Source: an uncultured Oceanospirillaceae bacterium (GTDB taxonomy: Bacteria > Pseudomonadota > Gammaproteobacteria > Pseudomonadales > Balneatricaceae). From it: a stretch of 6,979 nt of DNA. Made by a program: the position numbers and the translations under genes. The stretch covers positions 1 to 6,979 of the forward strand of contig CAMIIY010000102.1 of NCBI GenBank assembly GCA_946221045.1, given 5' to 3'. Each line of letters opens with the position of its first letter. Position 1 is the stretch's first letter. The notes under the pieces are model-generated. The model made no database searches, was not told where the DNA came from, and saw only the letters and a list, made by a program, of their open reading frames with translations. Shown here in pieces: positions 1 through 6,967 of the stretch.

Positions 1-297
1 GGTCTACAATCGGATTGGTGGTCGGTGGACAGATTAATGTGGTCACACCGCCAGCAGCGGCTGCGCGGGATTCTGTTTTGATTGAGCCGCGCTGGGCTGG
101 CCCCGGTTCGCGGCTGTGAGCACAAAGATCGACCAGACCGGGACAGACCACCTGTCCGGTGGCATCAATCACCTGCTCGGCCTGTTCCTGCAGATCAACA
201 CCAATGGCAGCAATACGACCGTCCTGAATCAGCAGGTCGGCAATCATGTCGGTTTGGCTGGCGGGATCGATGATGCGCCCGCCCTGAATCAGAATGC

Positions 298-301
<4 letters not shown>
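1..301 (-). CDS. pyrC': PyrC'-type inactive dihydroorotase homologue, N-terminal 100 residues (cut by window edge)
   Basis: Translating the minus strand from the ATG at 301 gives 100 open codons to the window edge, so the C-terminal part is missing. The N-terminus is typical of the amidohydrolase/type I dihydroorotase family: a short beta-rich domain (about residues 3-50), then the conserved VxxPGLVD stretch entering the barrel (residues 51-58). Active enzymes have DxHxHxR here to bind zinc. This protein reads D58-L-C-A-H-S-R64, so the first metal His is Cys60 while His62 is kept. The usual MPNT substrate-binding motif is PPTT (residues 92-95), so its Asn is Thr94. In Pseudomonas the pyrB-linked pyrC' encodes an inactive dihydroorotase that is needed to assemble aspartate transcarbamoylase, and I infer the same role here. 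Its ATG overlaps the pyrB stop (ATGA), which implies translational coupling. A separate active dihydroorotase should exist elsewhere. The family call is firm; inactivity is inferred from the visible part only. Confidence 0.9.
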
Positions 302-1311
<1,010 letters not shown>

Positions 1312-1330
1312 GGCCAGGTACTCGGACAAA

Positions 1331-1834
1331 TTATTTCTGACGAATTTCCAGTTCCAGAGGCTCTGGACCGATCAGTTTGATCTGCTGGTCCGGACCCAAT
1401 GCCAGGGTGCCTCCTGTGACATCCGCCTGGATGGGGAGTTCACGACGTTGCAGATCCAGCAGCGTGATCAGGGTGACTGAGGCAGGTCGACCATAATCAA
1501 ACAGCTCATTCAGAGCAGCACGGATGGTACGGCCACTCATCACTACATCATCTACCAGTAGAATGTGACGACCTTCGGTCACCGGCAGTTGGCTGGACTG
1601 GCCGCCCAGGCTGAGGCCGCTGTGGTTAAAGTCGTCGCGGTGAAACGAAATGTCCAAAACGCCCATGGGACTTTCCAGACCCAATGCAGCATGCAGGCGC
1701 TCAGCCAGCCAGACGCCGCCGGTGTGAATGCCGATCATCAGCGGATCTTCGCGCTCGGTGCTGGTGAGCAGGGCTTTAAGATCCTGCTCCATTTTTTTCA
1801 GCAGGGCTTCAACATTAAGGCTGCTTGAGCTCAT
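1331..1834 (-). CDS. pyrR: PyrR: bifunctional pyrimidine operon regulator / uracil phosphoribosyltransferase
   Basis: This 167-residue protein is of normal PyrR length and belongs to the type I phosphoribosyltransferase family. The PRPP-binding loop is clear: [10 protein letters not shown] at residues 94-103, followed by [14 protein letters not shown], which is characteristic of PyrR. The segment DISFHRDDF (61-69) and the IHTGGVWLA segment (36-44) also fit PyrR. In Bacillus, PyrR binds UMP and then an RNA loop to trigger attenuation, and it also makes UMP from uracil and PRPP. In Pseudomonas it lies directly before pyrB, as here. The ATG at 1834 is supported by AGAGGA five bases upstream. It overlaps the end of ruvX by 20 bases, and only one base separates its stop from the first possible pyrB start. 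No attenuator can fit between pyrR and pyrB, so the mode of regulation is open, while the enzymatic assignment is solid. Confidence 0.95.
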   Translation of the reverse strand: MSSSSLNVEALLKKMEQDLKALLTSTEREDPLMIGIHTGGVWLAERLHAALGLESPMGVLDISFHRDDFNHSGLSLGGQSSQLPVTEGRHILLVDDVVMSGRTIRAALNELFDYGRPASVTLITLLDLQRRELPIQADVTGGTLALGPDQQIKLIGPEPLELEIRQK

Positions 1835-2291
1835 ACACGTCCTCTAAACGGGTGTGACTTGGAATATGGGTTGTGCTCTGAAACCAGCTTTCCAGAATCA
1901 GACAGGCGGCAAGGCCGTCCACGGACTGGCGTTTAAAATCATTGCTTCCGCCACGGGCAAAATGGATAGATTTTGCTTCCCGGGTGGAGAGTCGTTCATC
2001 CTGCAAAAAACTCGGCAGTTTATACCGCTCATGCAGTCGATTGGCAAACTTGCGTGCGCGGTAAGCCATCTCGCTGATACTGCCATCCATATTCAGGGGC
2101 ACGCCGACGACCAGTCCATCGGGTCGCCACTCATCAATGATACGATCCAATTGTGACCAGTCTGGTTGTCCTTCACGGGCAGACACAGGCGGCAGCTCAC
2201 TGGCGGTGCCGGTCAGACTCTGTCCAACAGCCACACCAATGCGGGAGGTGCCAAAATCGAACCCCATCAACTGACTCGGTGTATTACTCAT
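1815..2291 (-). CDS. ruvX: RuvX/YqgF, RNase H-fold Holliday-junction resolvase-like protein
   Basis: The 158-residue product has the usual length of this family. It shows the RNase H-like fold with acidic positions in place: GFDFGTSRIGVAVG (residues 10-23, Asp12), VVGVPLNMDG (61-70), QDERLST (97-103) and SVDGLAA (123-129, Asp125). These match the motifs that define YqgF/RuvX proteins. Members are near-universal in bacteria and have been linked to pre-16S rRNA processing and, from structural similarity, to Holliday-junction resolution; both roles are drawn from the family and not from this sequence. The ATG at 2291 lies 8 bases after the yqgE stop with only weak ribosome-binding sequence, which suggests coupling to yqgE, its usual neighbour in gammaproteobacteria. 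Its 3' end runs 20 bases into pyrR and contains the pyrR ribosome binding site just upstream of the overlap. Confidence 0.96.
   Translation of the reverse strand: MSNTPSQLMGFDFGTSRIGVAVGQSLTGTASELPPVSAREGQPDWSQLDRIIDEWRPDGLVVGVPLNMDGSISEMAYRARKFANRLHERYKLPSFLQDERLSTREAKSIHFARGGSNDFKRQSVDGLAACLILESWFQSTTHIPSHTRLEDVYELKQP
1840..1845 (-). promoter_or_regulatory. Ribosome binding site for pyrR inside ruvX
   Basis: The minus strand reads AGAGGA, a good Shine-Dalgarno match, then five bases and the ATG of pyrR at 1834. The site lies inside the last codons of ruvX, so ribosomes finishing ruvX pass over it. It supports the 1834 start over the internal Met15 of PyrR. Confidence 0.75.
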
Positions 2292-2298
2292 TTTAATA

Positions 2299-2871
2299 TC
2301 AGGCGTGTCCTGCCTGGGCGGAGAGAAGATCGAGATTTACGCCCAGAATCGAAGCGGCTGCCCGAAGGCGATCTTCAGCCGGAATGCGAAAGAGTATATC
2401 TGAATTTGCCGGGCAGCTTAACCAGCTGTTATCGACCATCTCCTGCTCCAGTTGTCCCGGCCCCCAGCCAGCACAGCCCAGTGCCACCAGATAATCGCTG
2501 TGCAGCCGTCCACTGCCAGCCAGTTCAATGATATCCACCGAGGTGGTGAGGCAAATGTCATCGGTAATGAAATAACTGTCGGGCCACTCTTTTGGATCTT
2601 CGGCGCGGTGCAGTACGTAGCCGCGTTCAGGTTTCACCGGGCCGCCAAAAAACACCGGCTGCTGCTGATCACTGATGGAGGGGCAGAGTATATCCAGATG
2701 ATCACACAGGTCGGCCAGTGTGATGCCCACCGGGCGGTTGATCACAATGCCCATAGCGCCGTATTCACTGTGATCACAGATGTAGGTGACGGTCTGAGAG
2801 AAGTGCAGATCGTTGAGATGGGGCATGGAGATCAGCAGGTGATCTCTTAAAGAGTGAAACGTGGTGGTCAT
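2299..2871 (-). CDS. yqgE: YqgE/AlgH family protein (UPF0301)
   Basis: This 190-residue protein is a full-length YqgE/AlgH member. Visible hallmarks are LLISMPHL near the start (12-19), GAMGIVINRP (38-47), VFFGGPV (73-79), the strongly conserved GCAGWGPGQLEQE (132-144), a Trp at 150 and DILF (158-161). It has no signal peptide or membrane segment, so it should be cytoplasmic. The biochemical function of the family is not established. The name AlgH comes from a proposed link to alginate regulation in Pseudomonas. The ATG at 2871 is preceded by a G-rich stretch (GGGGGTGA) at suitable spacing for ribosome binding. It sits 65 bases after the TonB-like gene and 7 bases before ruvX. The yqgE-ruvX pair is conserved in both E. 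coli and Pseudomonas, so the identification is secure even though the role is not. Confidence 0.95.
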   Translation of the reverse strand: MTTTFHSLRDHLLISMPHLNDLHFSQTVTYICDHSEYGAMGIVINRPVGITLADLCDHLDILCPSISDQQQPVFFGGPVKPERGYVLHRAEDPKEWPDSYFITDDICLTTSVDIIELAGSGRLHSDYLVALGCAGWGPGQLEQEMVDNSWLSCPANSDILFRIPAEDRLRAAASILGVNLDLLSAQAGHA

Positions 2872-2936
2872 CTCGGAGTCACCCCCGGTTGCGGGTTTGA
2901 AAATGCCGATCGGTGATCAGACCAGACACTTAAGGC
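2872..2936 (-). other. 65-base gap between the tonB-like gene and yqgE
   Basis: This short spacer is the only place where a promoter for yqgE-ruvX-pyrR-pyrB-pyrC' could sit without overlapping a gene. I see no convincing -35/-10 pair. It holds an 8-base palindrome CCGATCGG (2906-2913). Nearer yqgE, a four-pair hairpin CCCG/CGGG (2884-2895, minus-strand reading) partly overlaps the G-rich ribosome-binding stretch of yqgE. Whether the hairpin matters is unknown. The gap is consistent either with read-through from the tonB-like gene or with a weak promoter I cannot recognise. Confidence 0.4.
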
Positions 2937-2954
2937 TTAGTCTAAGTAAGCCTT
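2932..2954. repeat. Inverted repeat (hairpin) overlapping the tonB-like stop codon
   Basis: The arms AAGGCTTA (2932-2939) and TAAGCCTT (2947-2954) are perfect 8-base inverted repeats around a 7-base loop. The loop and flanks also contain an internal CTTAG/CTAAG repeat. The stop codon of the TonB-like gene lies in the left arm. On the plus strand the structure runs straight into a T tract (2953-2957), as an intrinsic terminator would. On the minus strand, the direction of the gene, there is no T tract after it. It could therefore protect the 3' end of an mRNA or stop antisense transcription, but it is a poor terminator for the gene itself. Confidence 0.55.
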
Positions 2955-3872
2955 TTTCTCAAACTTCCAGGTGCGGATAATCTCCAGCGTATCGTATTTT
3001 TTTCGCATCTCTACAGTGAAAGGCGGGAATGGCGCCGCTAGGCGTACGATCTTCAGCGCGGCATCATCCAGCACCGGGAAACCAGAAGACTGCAGTAGTT
3101 CAAGTTCTTGCACGGTGCCATCGGCCCGAATAGCAACCAGCAGTCTCAGACTGCCATACATTTTCTGTCGGCGTGCTTCGGCCGGGTAGTTAATGTTACC
3201 GACCCGCTCGATCTCTTTACGCCAGTTATCCATATAAGCCGCATAGTCGGTGCCCTGAGTGGCGGCGGTGGTAACCCGCAGGACCCGCGGTGCTCTGGCT
3301 AGCAGTTCCTGCTGACGTTTGATATCGGCTTGCAGGCTGGCAATCTCCAGACTGCGGGCCAGCAGTGAGGTTGCAGTGCCCGGTGCTGCCTGAGGTGCAG
3401 CTTTATCAGGGCTGCTGCGTTGATCGCTGGTGCTGCGTTTGGCCTGTGTGGCGGTCACCACCTGTTGTTGCCCGCTGCGGGCAGGGGTGGTGTTTTTATC
3501 CTTGCTGGTGCGGGCGTCAGCCAGGGTATCCGGACTGGGTTGTGCATCCAGGGTCGGCTGCGGTGCCTGCTGGGCCGCCAGTGCCTGAGACTGGTTGTCC
3601 TGAAAATCAGCGGTCTGGCGGGTAGAGGGCAGGCTTTTCTTCTGTTCGTCGCCACTGCCCTGCTGATCCGCCTGGGCGATAAAGTCGGCTTTATCCGGGC
3701 GGGTTTCGCTGGGCTGTTGCGCCAATGTGACTTCGATTGTGGTGCGGGGTTTCGGTTTATCAACAGTAAACCCCACTCCCAGCACAATCAGGGCATGAAA
3801 AGCGGCAGCAAAAAACAGGGTAAAGCCGAACCGGTCAGCAACGGATACAACGGGTTGTGTTGCGGTTCTCAC
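2937..3872 (-). CDS. TonB-family energy transducer, TonB3-like
   Basis: The 311-residue product has TonB architecture: a short cytoplasmic N-terminus, one membrane segment at about residues 16-36 containing His26 (the position of the functional TonB His), a long periplasmic linker (about 40-170), a likely helical stretch (172-193) and a C-terminal TonB domain (about 225-307) with GNINYPAEARR, a DGTV strand turn and an SSGFPVLDDAAL segment. TonB proteins couple the inner-membrane proton gradient, through ExbB-ExbD, to outer-membrane transporters. The linker is rich in Gln, Ser, Asp and Ala, not the Pro-Lys repeats of classical TonB. In Pseudomonas aeruginosa a TonB family gene (tonB3, linked to twitching motility) sits between gshB and yqgE, exactly as here, so TonB3-like is the best label. 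No exbB or exbD is nearby. The start is GTG at 3872, supported by a strong AAGGAG nine bases upstream. The partner receptor is unknown. Confidence 0.88.
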   Translation of the reverse strand: MRTATQPVVSVADRFGFTLFFAAAFHALIVLGVGFTVDKPKPRTTIEVTLAQQPSETRPDKADFIAQADQQGSGDEQKKSLPSTRQTADFQDNQSQALAAQQAPQPTLDAQPSPDTLADARTSKDKNTTPARSGQQQVVTATQAKRSTSDQRSSPDKAAPQAAPGTATSLLARSLEIASLQADIKRQQELLARAPRVLRVTTAATQGTDYAAYMDNWRKEIERVGNINYPAEARRQKMYGSLRLLVAIRADGTVQELELLQSSGFPVLDDAALKIVRLAAPFPPFTVEMRKKYDTLEIIRTWKFEKKAYLD

Positions 3873-3881
3873 CCTGTCTTG

Positions 3882-3887
3882 CTCCTT
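3882..3887 (-). promoter_or_regulatory. Ribosome binding site fixing the GTG start of the tonB-like gene
   Basis: On the minus strand the bases read AAGGAG, a near-perfect Shine-Dalgarno sequence, followed by nine bases and then GTG at 3872. No ATG is in frame at comparable spacing, so this site decides the start. It lies inside the 19-base gap after the gshB stop, so the two genes are probably co-transcribed while this one starts translation on its own. Confidence 0.8.
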
Positions 3888-3891
3888 TTAC

Positions 3892-4842
3892 TCAATCCTT
3901 AAGTTTTGCTTCGATGCAGTTCATCAGTTGCATCGAAATATCCAGACTAAACTGCTGATCCAGCTCCCGGATGCAGGTTGGGCTGGTCACGTTAATTTCG
4001 GTCAGGTAGTCACCAATCACATCCAGACCAACAAACAACAGGCCCTTCTCTTTCAGCGTCGGACCTACCTGAGCGCAGATCCAGCGGTCACGTTCGGTCA
4101 GTTCACGTCCCTCACCGCGCCCGCCAGCGGCCAGATTGCCGCGGGTTTCGGTGCCGGTGGGGATGCGTGCCAGTGCATAGGGTACCGGTTCGCCATCAAT
4201 CATCAGGATGCGTTTATCACCGGAAACGATTTCAGGGATATAACGCTGCGCCATGATGGTACGGCTGCCATGCTGCGTCAGGGTTTCGATGATTACACCC
4301 AGATTAAGTGCATCGGCCTTAACCCGATAAATTTGAGCCCCACCCATGCCATCGAGTGGTTTAAAGATCACATCCTGCTGTTCCGCATGAAACGCTTTCA
4401 GGCGGGCCGCATCGCGGGTGACCAGTACCGGCGGACAGCACTGCGGGAAATGAGTGGCAAACAATTTTTCGTTAAAATCGCGCAGGCTCTGTGGTCGGTT
4501 GACCACCAGTACACCCTCACTTTCGGCCTGTTCCAGCAGGTGGGTGGTGTAGATAAACTCGTTATCAAATGGCGGGTCCTTGCGCATCAGGATTACGTCC
4601 AGTTCAGACAGCGCGTGGGTCTCATATGCGCCGCGCTGAAACCAGTTCTCCGGGTCCATTGCCACAGTCAGCGGTGCCATGCTGGCCTGCACTATGCCAT
4701 CCCGCGAGAACAGATGATGCTGCTCCATGTACCAGAGCTCCCAACCTTTATCCTGGGCGGCGCGCAGCATAGCCAGTGAACTGTCTTTTTTGTACGTAAT
4801 GGACTCAATCGGGTCCATGATGATGCCGAGTTTAATGCTCAT
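3892..4842 (-). CDS. gshB: Glutathione synthetase
   Basis: GshB performs the second step of glutathione synthesis in the cytoplasm: gamma-glutamylcysteine plus glycine plus ATP to glutathione. The 316-residue protein matches the usual bacterial GshB length and has the ATP-grasp layout. The N-terminal domain opens with KLGIIMDPIESI (4-15) and carries MRKDPPFDNEFIYTTHLLE (86-104). NRPQSLRDFNEKLF (115-128) precedes the grasp fold. VIFKPLDGMGG (158-168) provides the ATP lysine and glycine-rich loop, RGNLAAGGRGE (234-244) follows, and VGLDVIG...TEINVTSPT (271-289) holds the metal-binding Glu282 and Asn284. The ATG at 4842 gives the standard N-terminus although the ribosome-binding sequence before it is weak. 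It follows rsmE after 70 bases, the same neighbour as in E. coli, and precedes the TonB-like gene by 19 bases. Confidence is high. Confidence 0.98.
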   Translation of the reverse strand: MSIKLGIIMDPIESITYKKDSSLAMLRAAQDKGWELWYMEQHHLFSRDGIVQASMAPLTVAMDPENWFQRGAYETHALSELDVILMRKDPPFDNEFIYTTHLLEQAESEGVLVVNRPQSLRDFNEKLFATHFPQCCPPVLVTRDAARLKAFHAEQQDVIFKPLDGMGGAQIYRVKADALNLGVIIETLTQHGSRTIMAQRYIPEIVSGDKRILMIDGEPVPYALARIPTGTETRGNLAAGGRGEGRELTERDRWICAQVGPTLKEKGLLFVGLDVIGDYLTEINVTSPTCIRELDQQFSLDISMQLMNCIEAKLKD

Positions 4843-4880
4843 AAAGTGCCAATCTGCCGGTTGATCAATCTGTTAATGAG

Positions 4881-4907
4881 TGTACCCCAGTGCCGGGATG
4901 GGGCACA
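4881..4907. repeat. Hairpin between rsmE and gshB
   Basis: TGTACCCC (4881-4888) and GGGGCACA (4900-4907) form an inverted repeat of eight pairs, seven canonical plus one position that is a G-U wobble in the minus-strand transcript, around an 11-base loop. It begins a few bases after the rsmE stop. No run of T follows on the minus strand, so it is not a standard intrinsic terminator. It may stabilise the 3' end of rsmE or adjust the level of gshB within a shared transcript. The remainder of the 70-base gap (4843-4880) shows no promoter that I trust. Confidence 0.5.
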
Positions 4908-4912
4908 GGGTT

Positions 4913-5641
4913 TCAGCCCATATCGCCCCAGAGGTAATTCAGGATCGACAGGGCAGCCACGGGTGCGGTTTCAGTACGCATTACCCGGGGGCCAAGAGCC
5001 AGCGGCTGAAAACCATGCTGGATGGCCAGCTCGACTTCAGCCTCGGTAAGCCCGCCTTCGGGGCCAATCAATAAGGCAACGGAGGTCGGTGGTGCGATTT
5101 CAGTCAGCGGCTGTTTGCTGTGATGGTGTAAGACCAGTTTGAGTTCCGCTGTCTGTTCGCCCAGCCAATCAGTCAGGGTGACGGGTGCATCTATCTGCGG
5201 TGGATGTATCCGGCCGCTTTGCTCGCAGGCGCTGATGGCAATCTGCTGCCAGTGGCGGGTGCGTTTTTCCTGGCGTTGGTCGGCCAGTTTGACCTCACAG
5301 CGCTCGGAAAACAGCGGTGATATGCGACTCACGCCAAGCTCAGTGCTTTTCTGTACGGCATAATCCATCCGCTCGCCCCGCGATAAAACCTGACCGATGG
5401 TTACGCACAGCGGGGATTCTACCTGCGGTGTGGTCAACTCAACTACGTGTGCGGTGGCAGCGCGTTTTTCGGTGGTAACCAGTTCTGCCAGGCACTCCTG
5501 ACCCTCGGCATTAAACAAGCAAAGCCGGTCGCCCGGACGCATCCGTAAAGCCCGGCAGACATGCTGGATCACGTCGTCGCTCAGTTGCAATGTAGCACCG
5601 GAATAAAAGGGCTGGGGTTCGTAAAAGCGTGGAATTCTCAT
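4913..5641 (-). CDS. rsmE: 16S rRNA (uracil(1498)-N3)-methyltransferase
   Basis: RsmE methylates U1498 of 16S rRNA in the 30S subunit using S-adenosylmethionine. The 242-residue product has the usual length and both domains. The N-terminal PUA-like RNA-binding part contains RIPRFYEP (2-9) and H27..CRALRMRPGD (29-38). The C-terminal SPOUT (trefoil-knot) methyltransferase part contains GERMDYAVQKSTELGV (89-104), FSERCEVK (111-118), ACEQSGR (138-144), IGPEGGLTEAEV (192-203) and LGPRVMRTETAPVAAL (216-231), the last forming the cofactor knot. The ATG at 5641 gives the family N-terminus; its ribosome-binding sequence is weak. The gene lies just after the metK terminator and 70 bases before gshB. 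The rsmE-gshB pair is also found in E. coli, and metK upstream supplies the cofactor for this enzyme, although that link is not evidence of co-regulation. Confidence 0.97.
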   Translation of the reverse strand: MRIPRFYEPQPFYSGATLQLSDDVIQHVCRALRMRPGDRLCLFNAEGQECLAELVTTEKRAATAHVVELTTPQVESPLCVTIGQVLSRGERMDYAVQKSTELGVSRISPLFSERCEVKLADQRQEKRTRHWQQIAISACEQSGRIHPPQIDAPVTLTDWLGEQTAELKLVLHHHSKQPLTEIAPPTSVALLIGPEGGLTEAEVELAIQHGFQPLALGPRVMRTETAPVAALSILNYLWGDMG

Positions 5642-5735
5642 GGCAGATTCAACCCGTGAATGATGTCTGGATTATCCGGGATCAAACCTGAAAATGCATC
5701 CCTGTCTCTGAATTTCTGGCGGGGTATGCAGGCAC

Positions 5736-5760
5736 AAAAAAAGCACCCGAAGGTGCTTTT
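5736..5760 (-). terminator. Intrinsic terminator after metK
   Basis: Reading the minus strand, AAAAGCACC (5760-5752), loop TTCG (5751-5748), GGTGC (5747-5743) and a run of seven T (5742-5736) form a stable stem closed by the very stable UUCG tetraloop and followed by a U tract. With the A-U pairs the stem can reach nine pairs. It starts 16 bases past the metK stop codon and is the only convincing terminator in the window. It should separate metK from rsmE. The rest of the 135-base gap (5642-5735) must then hold any rsmE promoter, but I find no well-matched -35/-10 pair there. Confidence 0.93.
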
Positions 5761-5776
5761 GTGTTTAAAACCTGTT

Positions 5777-6967
5777 TCAGAGTCCAGCCGCATCGCGCAG
5801 GGCGTCTGCTTTGTCTGTGCGCTCCCAGGTGAAGGCTGTGAAGACTTCGCCTTTGTATTCCATCTCGAACGGGTTACGGCCGAAGTGACCGTAAGCCGCC
5901 GTTGGCTGATACATGGGGTGCAGCAGATCCAGCATTTTGGTAATGGCATATGGACGCAGATCAAAGTGCTCACGTACCAGCTGGGTGATGCGCTCTTCAG
6001 GGATCTTGTTGGTGCCGAAGGTGTTGATGGACACGGAGGTCGGATCAGCCACACCAATGGCGTATGACACCTGGATTTCGCAGCGATCTGCCAGACCTGC
6101 AGCCACCACGTTTTTGGCAACGTAACGGCCAGCATACGCAGCAGAACGGTCTACTTTGGATGGATCTTTGCCGGAGAATGCACCGCCACCATGACGCGCC
6201 ATGCCGCCGTAGGTGTCTACGATGATCTTACGGCCGGTCAGGCCGCAGTCGCCTACCGGGCCACCAATCACAAAGTTACCGGTCGGGTTGATATGGAACT
6301 GGGTGTCTGCGGTGATCCACTCAGCCGGGATCACGTGTTTTACAATCAGCTCCATTACGGCTTCACGCAGGTCAGACTGGGTAACGTCCGGGTTATGCTG
6401 GGTGGACAGCACCAGTGCGTCAACCGCAACCGGTTTGCCGTTTTCATAGCGGAAGGTCAGCTGGGACTTGGCGTCCGGACGCAGCCAGGGCAGCAGGCCG
6501 GATTTACGGGCTTCAGCCTGACGCTCAACCAGACGGTGTGAATAGGTGATCGGTGCTGGCATCAGTACATCGGTTTCATTGGATGCATAGCCAAACATCA
6601 GGCCCTGGTCGCCCGCACCCTGATCTTCAGGTTTGCTGCGGTCTACGCCCTGTGCAATATCGACAGACTGTTTGCCAATGATGTTGAGGACACCACAGGT
6701 GGCGCCGTCATAGCCCACATCAGATGAGGTGTAACCAATATCGCAGATGACCTTACGTACCAGGTGTTCCAGGTCAACCCAGGCGCTGGTGGATATTTCA
6801 CCGGAGACAATTGCAACGCCGGTTTTTACCATGGTTTCACAGGCAACGCGGGCATATTTGTCTTCCGCGATGATAGCGTCCAGAACCGCATCAGATATTT
6901 GGTCCGCAATCTTGTCCGGATGGCCTTCAGAAACGGATTCAGATGTAAATAAGCTGTATTCGCTCAT
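5777..6967 (-). CDS. metK: S-adenosylmethionine synthase (methionine adenosyltransferase)
   Basis: MetK makes S-adenosylmethionine from methionine and ATP, releasing phosphate and pyrophosphate, in the cytoplasm, as a tetramer in the known bacterial enzymes. The 396-residue protein is slightly longer than the 384-residue E. coli enzyme. Key elements are all present: [20 protein letters not shown] (7-26) with His16, Asp18 and Lys19 for ATP and metal; Glu44 for potassium; the first signature [12 protein letters not shown] (117-128); [16 protein letters not shown] (225-240); and the second signature [19 protein letters not shown] (260-278), the phosphate-binding loop. No key residue is missing. 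The ATG at 6967 gives the standard MetK N-terminus. Only 12 bases upstream are visible, so the ribosome binding site, the promoter and any methionine- or SAM-responsive control cannot be judged. Transcription should end at the terminator just downstream. Confidence 0.99.
   Translation of the reverse strand: MSEYSLFTSESVSEGHPDKIADQISDAVLDAIIAEDKYARVACETMVKTGVAIVSGEISTSAWVDLEHLVRKVICDIGYTSSDVGYDGATCGVLNIIGKQSVDIAQGVDRSKPEDQGAGDQGLMFGYASNETDVLMPAPITYSHRLVERQAEARKSGLLPWLRPDAKSQLTFRYENGKPVAVDALVLSTQHNPDVTQSDLREAVMELIVKHVIPAEWITADTQFHINPTGNFVIGGPVGDCGLTGRKIIVDTYGGMARHGGGAFSGKDPSKVDRSAAYAGRYVAKNVVAAGLADRCEIQVSYAIGVADPTSVSINTFGTNKIPEERITQLVREHFDLRPYAITKMLDLLHPMYQPTAAYGHFGRNPFEMEYKGEVFTAFTWERTDKADALRDAAGL

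Noticed and set aside
2906..2913. Palindrome CCGATCGG as an operator
   Set aside because: An isolated 8-base palindrome is expected by chance, matches no operator I recognise and has no adjacent promoter.
3928..4779. A 283-codon open frame on the plus strand opposite gshB
   Set aside because: Its codons are exact reverse complements of the gshB codons, so it stays open merely because gshB avoids TTA, CTA and TCA codons. The translation resembles no family I recognise, and gshB is certain.
4843..4868. TTGATC as a -35 box and TTTATG as a -10 box before gshB
   Set aside because: The -10 would overlap the start codon, so transcription would begin inside the gene.
5671..5676. Possible -10 box GATAAT upstream of rsmE on the minus strand
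   Set aside because: Seventeen bases farther upstream the sequence is ATGCAT, a poor -35 match, and there is no extended -10 TG. Not enough to call a promoter.
5638..6135. A 165-codon minus-strand open frame overlapping the end of metK and the gap
   Set aside because: It is a frame-shifted reading of metK that runs through the terminator; its composition (Cys, Trp and Pro rich) is unlike a real protein.
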